From the NCBI GenBank assembly GCA_035291605.1, contig DATDRS010000143.1:1-7639 (forward strand): 7,639 nucleotides of DNA, given 5' to 3'. The DNA is from DATDRS01 sp035291605 (GTDB taxonomy: Bacteria > Chloroflexota > Anaerolineae > Anaerolineales > UBA6663). A program made the position numbers and the translations under genes. How positions within the stretch are numbered: the stretch's first letter is position 1; each line of letters begins with the position of its first letter. The notes under the pieces are model-generated. The model searched no databases. It saw nothing but the letters and a program-made list of their open reading frames with translations, and was not told the DNA's origin. Positions 5,004 to 7,639 of this stretch are shown in pieces.

Positions 5004-7242
5004 CGCCTTCCTTGTTCGCAGGGAACACGATCCTCACCGTGGTCCCATTCCCCGGTATGCCTTCGCTCATGATCTCAATGCGGCCGCTATGCTCCTGAAC
5101 AATGCGCTGGCAGATCCCCAGACCCAGTCCCGTGCCTTTGCCCTCCGGTTTGGTGGTGTAGAAAGGCTCCCAGATCCTGGTCAGGACCTCCACCGGGATC
5201 CCTTCGCCGGTATCAGCGACTTCGATGACGAGATAGGGCGGCGCAGCAACCGGCGTTCCCATCGTTCCGGTGATATGAGACTGGTTGAGCTTTTGGCCCT
5301 GTGCTCCATCCCCCTGGTCTTCCCGGATGCGGATCGTCAGCGCACCGCCCTTTGGCATGGCGTCGCTGGCATTGAGAAAAAGGTTCAGGAAGACCTGCCG
5401 CAGTTGTTGACGGTCAGCATGGATCAAGGGCGTTTTGCTCGCAAATTCCTGCACGACGGTGATTTGGCGGTTGCGCAAGTGGTGTTGGATGAAGTCCAGC
5501 GTTTTGATGATTTCCTCGCGCACATCGGTGGTCGAGATGATGGACTGGCTGCGGCGGCTGAACTGCAGCAGGTTGGCCACCAGATCGCTCATGCGTTTGA
5601 CCTCAGATTCGATGATCTGTAATGGTCTGGCTTTGGGATCCTCAGGCGGGAATTGCGCCAATAACATTTCGGCGCGCAGGCTCACGGTGGCCAGGGGGTT
5701 GTTAAGCTCGTGAGCGACGCTGGCGGCCAGTTCCCCCATCGTCGCCAGCCTGGCCGCCTGCCACATCTGCTGGGACATGATCTTGATCTCTTCGTTCTTC
5801 GACCTCAGCGCCTCTTCCGCCTGCTTGCGCTCGGTGATGTCCTGCGCCGTCTGGAGTATATATTTCTGCCCGCCGATGTCCACTAAATCTATGTTCACCA
5901 GGAAGACGCGCGCGACGCCGGATTTCGTTCGTAACGTGAGTTCTATGTCACGCGCCGATCCTTGTGTTTGAAGCACGGCGATGATGCGCGCTCGACTTTC
6001 AGAATCGGGATTTATGCCCAGTTCCAGGGAGGTCTTGCCTGCCGCTTCTTCCTTTGTATATCCAAATGCTCTCTCAAATGCCTCGTTGACATCTACAATG
6101 ACGCCCTCGGGCAGCCTCGAAAGCGCAGCGGAAAAAGCAGCCTTTTCGAATAAGATGGAAAACTTCTGCTCGCTCTCGCGCAGCGCTTGCTCCGCCCGCT
6201 TGCGGTCGGTGATATCCAGCCCCGTGGACAGGCGATGCGGAACACCACTTAAGGAAATAGTCTCCAACGAATATATGATGTCCCGCATGCCGCCATCCCG
6301 GACACGGAACTTGACTTCGGCATTACTTACCGAACCGCCAGAACTCTCGATGGCGGCAACCAGCCTTTCACGGTCTTGCACACCCAGGATTCCCAAGTCG
6401 GTGACAGTCTTGCCGATGATTTCCTCGCGAGAATATCCTACCAGATCACAAAACGCCCGGTTCGCTTCAACATACCTTCCACCGAATGTCGTGATGACTA
6501 GCGTAAGTGGACTGGAATGGAAAGCCGCTGAGAATTTCTCTTCACTCTCTCTCAGCGCCTCTTCTGCCCGTTTACGTTGTTCCTCCTGCTCGGCGAATTC
6601 CAGCGCGAAGGCGATGTCTGCCGCCATTTCGTCGAGCAGTTTGAGTTCGTCCTCGTCGAAGAAATCGGATTCGGGGGCATACAGGTTGAGCGCGCCGCGC
6701 ACCTCGCGCGCGACGATGAGCGGGAAGGCGGCTGAGGCGCGATAACCCAGCCGCAGGGCGTCGGCGCGCCAGGGCGCCATGCGCGGGTCGCTGGCGATGT
6801 CGTTCACCACGACCGGCTCGCCAGCGCGCAGGGCGGTGGCGGTGGGTCCGCGTCCGCGCTCGCTGTCGTCCAGTACGATGTTCAGTTTGTCGAGATAGCC
6901 GTCAGTCTCGCCCGCGTGTGCGGCGGGCCTCACTTGCTTTGTCTGCGGGTCGAGCAACCCGATCCACGCCATGCGGAAGCCGCCCTGCTCGACGGCGATG
7001 CGGCAAGCCGCCTCGAACAACGCCTGCGGCTCACGCACGCGCACGATGGCCTGATTGACGTCGCTCAGCAAGGCATAGGTGCGGTTAAGTTTGCGGAGGC
7101 TATCTTCGGTTGGCCGTTGTTCAGGGAGGCCGCGTGGAATGCCCGTCCTTTTGCGTCTAGAGGCGGAGGCGTTCGGCGGCTTCGAGGCGGAACGCCGGGA
7201 AGATTTGGCCAAGGCGATTGGGTTCTGCTTTTTCGCGCTCAT
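4984..7242 (-). CDS. Soluble sensor histidine kinase, GAF-PAS-PAS-HisKA-HATPase
   Basis: A 752-residue histidine kinase that should phosphorylate the HD-GYP regulator encoded directly downstream. After a basic, low-complexity N-terminus (1-45) come a GAF domain (about 55-216), PAS 1 (about 236-348) and PAS 2 (about 357-473). Each PAS is joined by the same coiled linker type (RKRAEEALRESEEKF, DRKRAEQALRESEQKF). The dimerisation domain has H511 in SVAHELNNPLA. The ATPase domain has the N box around N620/N624 (LNLFLNASDAM), G1 DTGEGIP (677-683), F box WEPFYTTK (691-698) and G2 GKGTGLGLGI (701-710). This is the NtrB/ZraS-like pattern. There is no transmembrane segment or signal peptide, so the stimulus is cytoplasmic or diffusible; its identity is unknown. 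Residues 641-670 form a longer than usual loop before the G1 box. The ATG at 7242 is supported by GGAAGGA 5 nt upstream. Confidence 0.96.
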   Translation of the reverse strand: MSAKKQNPIALAKSSRRSASKPPNASASRRKRTGIPRGLPEQRPTEDSLRKLNRTYALLSDVNQAIVRVREPQALFEAACRIAVEQGGFRMAWIGLLDPQTKQVRPAAHAGETDGYLDKLNIVLDDSERGRGPTATALRAGEPVVVNDIASDPRMAPWRADALRLGYRASAAFPLIVAREVRGALNLYAPESDFFDEDELKLLDEMAADIAFALEFAEQEEQRKRAEEALRESEEKFSAAFHSSPLTLVITTFGGRYVEANRAFCDLVGYSREEIIGKTVTDLGILGVQDRERLVAAIESSGGSVSNAEVKFRVRDGGMRDIIYSLETISLSGVPHRLSTGLDITDRKRAEQALRESEQKFSILFEKAAFSAALSRLPEGVIVDVNEAFERAFGYTKEEAAGKTSLELGINPDSESRARIIAVLQTQGSARDIELTLRTKSGVARVFLVNIDLVDIGGQKYILQTAQDITERKQAEEALRSKNEEIKIMSQQMWQAARLATMGELAASVAHELNNPLATVSLRAEMLLAQFPPEDPKARPLQIIESEVKRMSDLVANLLQFSRRSQSIISTTDVREEIIKTLDFIQHHLRNRQITVVQEFASKTPLIHADRQQLRQVFLNLFLNASDAMPKGGALTIRIREDQGDGAQGQKLNQSHITGTMGTPVAAPPYLVIEVADTGEGIPVEVLTRIWEPFYTTKPEGKGTGLGLGICQRIVQEHSGRIEIMSEGIPGNGTTVRIVFPANKEGDENVAA
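5006..5013 (-). promoter_or_regulatory. Internal ribosome-binding site for the regulator
   Basis: AAGGAAGG on the minus strand lies within the last codons of the kinase gene and precedes two in-frame ATGs (5003 and 4997) by 2 and 8 nt respectively. AAGGA alone is 5 nt from the first ATG. Both starts are workable; either gives an overlap with the kinase gene (20 or 14 nt) and suggests translational coupling. Confidence 0.6.
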
Positions 7243-7247
7243 TTAAT

Positions 7248-7254
7248 TCCTTCC
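7248..7254 (-). promoter_or_regulatory. Ribosome-binding site of the histidine kinase
   Basis: Minus-strand GGAAGGA is followed by ATTAA and the ATG at 7242. It confirms the chosen start, which also begins the basic N-terminal segment. Confidence 0.7.
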
Positions 7255-7300
7255 GGGAGGAGCAGGCCGGGGCATGGACAGGGCGGGCTAACCTGTAGTA

Positions 7301-7320
7301 GGCGGACAGGGGTGTCCGCC
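7301..7320. repeat. Perfect 8-bp hairpin in the kinase leader
   Basis: GGCGGACA (7301-7308) and TGTCCGCC (7313-7320) form a perfect 8-bp stem around a GGGG loop (CCCC on the minus-strand RNA). One arm is the edge of repeat copy C and the other is outside the part shared with copies A and B. The hairpin lies 59 nt upstream of the kinase start codon, inside the predicted leader. No T-run follows on the minus strand, so it is more likely a leader structure or repeat boundary than a terminator. Confidence 0.6.
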
Positions 7321-7510
7321 TTTCGCGCCAGCGGCCAGTTCAAACGGGGAAATTACGGAGTGGAACCCCATCCCCATCTTTTGTCAGTATAAGCCCATTT
7401 CCCTGAAAGGCAATGGATGTGTGTCGCATTGGAGGCGGCTTCGGACGGCAGGCTCACGGGGCTGCTTCGCGATGGCGCTGCCTTCCGTGCTGCGCGAGGT
7501 GGGGCGCGCG
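7313..7510 (-). repeat. Interspersed repeat, copy C (long form)
   Basis: Third copy, upstream of the kinase-regulator operon, in the same orientation as A and B. The core (7313-7432) is about 95% identical to copy A. The extension (7433-7510) is almost identical to that of copy B. At its right end, GGTGGG (7498-7503) and CCCACC (7511-7516) form a 6-bp inverted repeat that may mark a boundary. The rest of the gap 7243-7639 holds the leader hairpin at 7301-7320 and a CRP-type site at 7559-7574. I see no gene in it: the minus-strand frame open to the right edge (to 7454) runs into the repeat and has no recognisable domain. Confidence 0.85.
7386..7413 (-). promoter_or_regulatory. Promoter-like element in repeat copy C
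   Basis: Minus-strand TTGCCT (7408-7413) and TATACT (7386-7391) are 16 nt apart, the same as in copies A and B. A start near 7379 would give the kinase operon a leader of about 137 nt containing the foldable G/C segment and the hairpin at 7301-7320. The placement is good for a promoter; activity is not shown by sequence. Confidence 0.42.
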
Positions 7511-7558
7511 CCCACCCCCTTCCAGGGTGCAGCCGTCGCGTTTCTCTGGCTGAGAGGC

Positions 7559-7574
7559 TGTGACAAAAATCACA
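7559..7574. promoter_or_regulatory. Perfect CRP/FNR-family operator-like palindrome
   Basis: TGTGA-CAAAAA-TCACA matches the CRP half-sites perfectly, with the canonical 6-nt spacer. It lies just outside repeat copy C. It is centred about 187 nt upstream of the predicted kinase transcription start, too far for standard class I or II activation from the repeat's promoter. It may therefore serve another start site or a gene beyond the right edge. A CRP-family protein is needed for it to matter, and none is encoded in the window. Confidence 0.5.
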
Positions 7575-7639
7575 TCGTCTTCTGACTTATGGTACTGGCG
7601 AAATTCGGCAAACGTACGGAGAATGCCTAATAGACCCAA

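Noticed and set aside
5981..6745. 254-residue Ser-rich plus-strand frame antisense to the kinase PAS domains
   Set aside because: The serine richness is the reverse reading of glutamate- and arginine-rich coiled linkers. It is fully covered by the kinase gene.
272..7510. Classical insertion sequence bounded by the repeats
   Set aside because: No transposase is encoded, the copies are direct rather than terminal inverted repeats, and the genes between them are ordinary signalling and exported proteins. A composite transposon is not supported.
7454..7639. Minus-strand frame open to the right edge, possible 3' end of an upstream gene
   Set aside because: About 40 residues precede the point where it enters repeat copy C. 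No family is recognisable, and a perfect CRP-type palindrome lies inside it. A real gene tail remains possible but is unsupported.

Overview
The window reads as a chromosomal segment of a moderately GC-rich, free-living environmental bacterium. The most likely group is Chloroflexota (Anaerolineae-like or a relative). This rests on GAF/PAS-rich two-component proteins and on a secreted repeat protein ending in a short 'YLPVLLK'-type tail, which I recall from Chloroflexota exoproteins. The placement is inference, as no rRNA or marker gene is present.

All supported genes lie on the minus strand, so transcription runs right to left. From the right: an intergenic stretch (7243-7639) holds a perfect CRP-type palindrome (7559-7574) and one copy of an interspersed repeat (7313-7510). 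Next is a soluble GAF-PAS-PAS histidine kinase (4984-7242). Its 3' end overlaps by 20 nt a response regulator of unusual architecture, REC-GAF-PAS-GAF-HD-GYP (2613-5003). A second intergenic stretch (2171-2612) holds a second repeat copy and a smaller dispersed inverted repeat. Then comes an exported protein made of seven ~59-69 residue repeats, probably a seven-bladed beta-propeller (548-2170). A third intergenic stretch (1-547) holds the third repeat copy. At the extreme left edge, an AGGAG ribosome-binding site and an ATG mark the start of another minus-strand gene that leaves the window.

The kinase and regulator form a translationally coupled two-component pair. The kinase should sense a cytoplasmic signal through its GAF and PAS domains, and the regulator should answer by changing cyclic dinucleotide hydrolysis through an intact HD-GYP domain. 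The propeller protein is a separate transcription unit. A role as a surface or extracellular target of such signalling is speculation.

The most notable signal is in the non-coding DNA. A ~120-nt repeat occurs three times in one orientation, once upstream of each of the three transcription units. Each copy carries an identical promoter-like element (TTGCCT-N16-TATACT) aimed at the gene behind it, followed by a G/C-run segment that can fold. This looks like a dispersed promoter/leader cassette or a miniature mobile element. No transposase, CRISPR array, tRNA or rRNA is visible.
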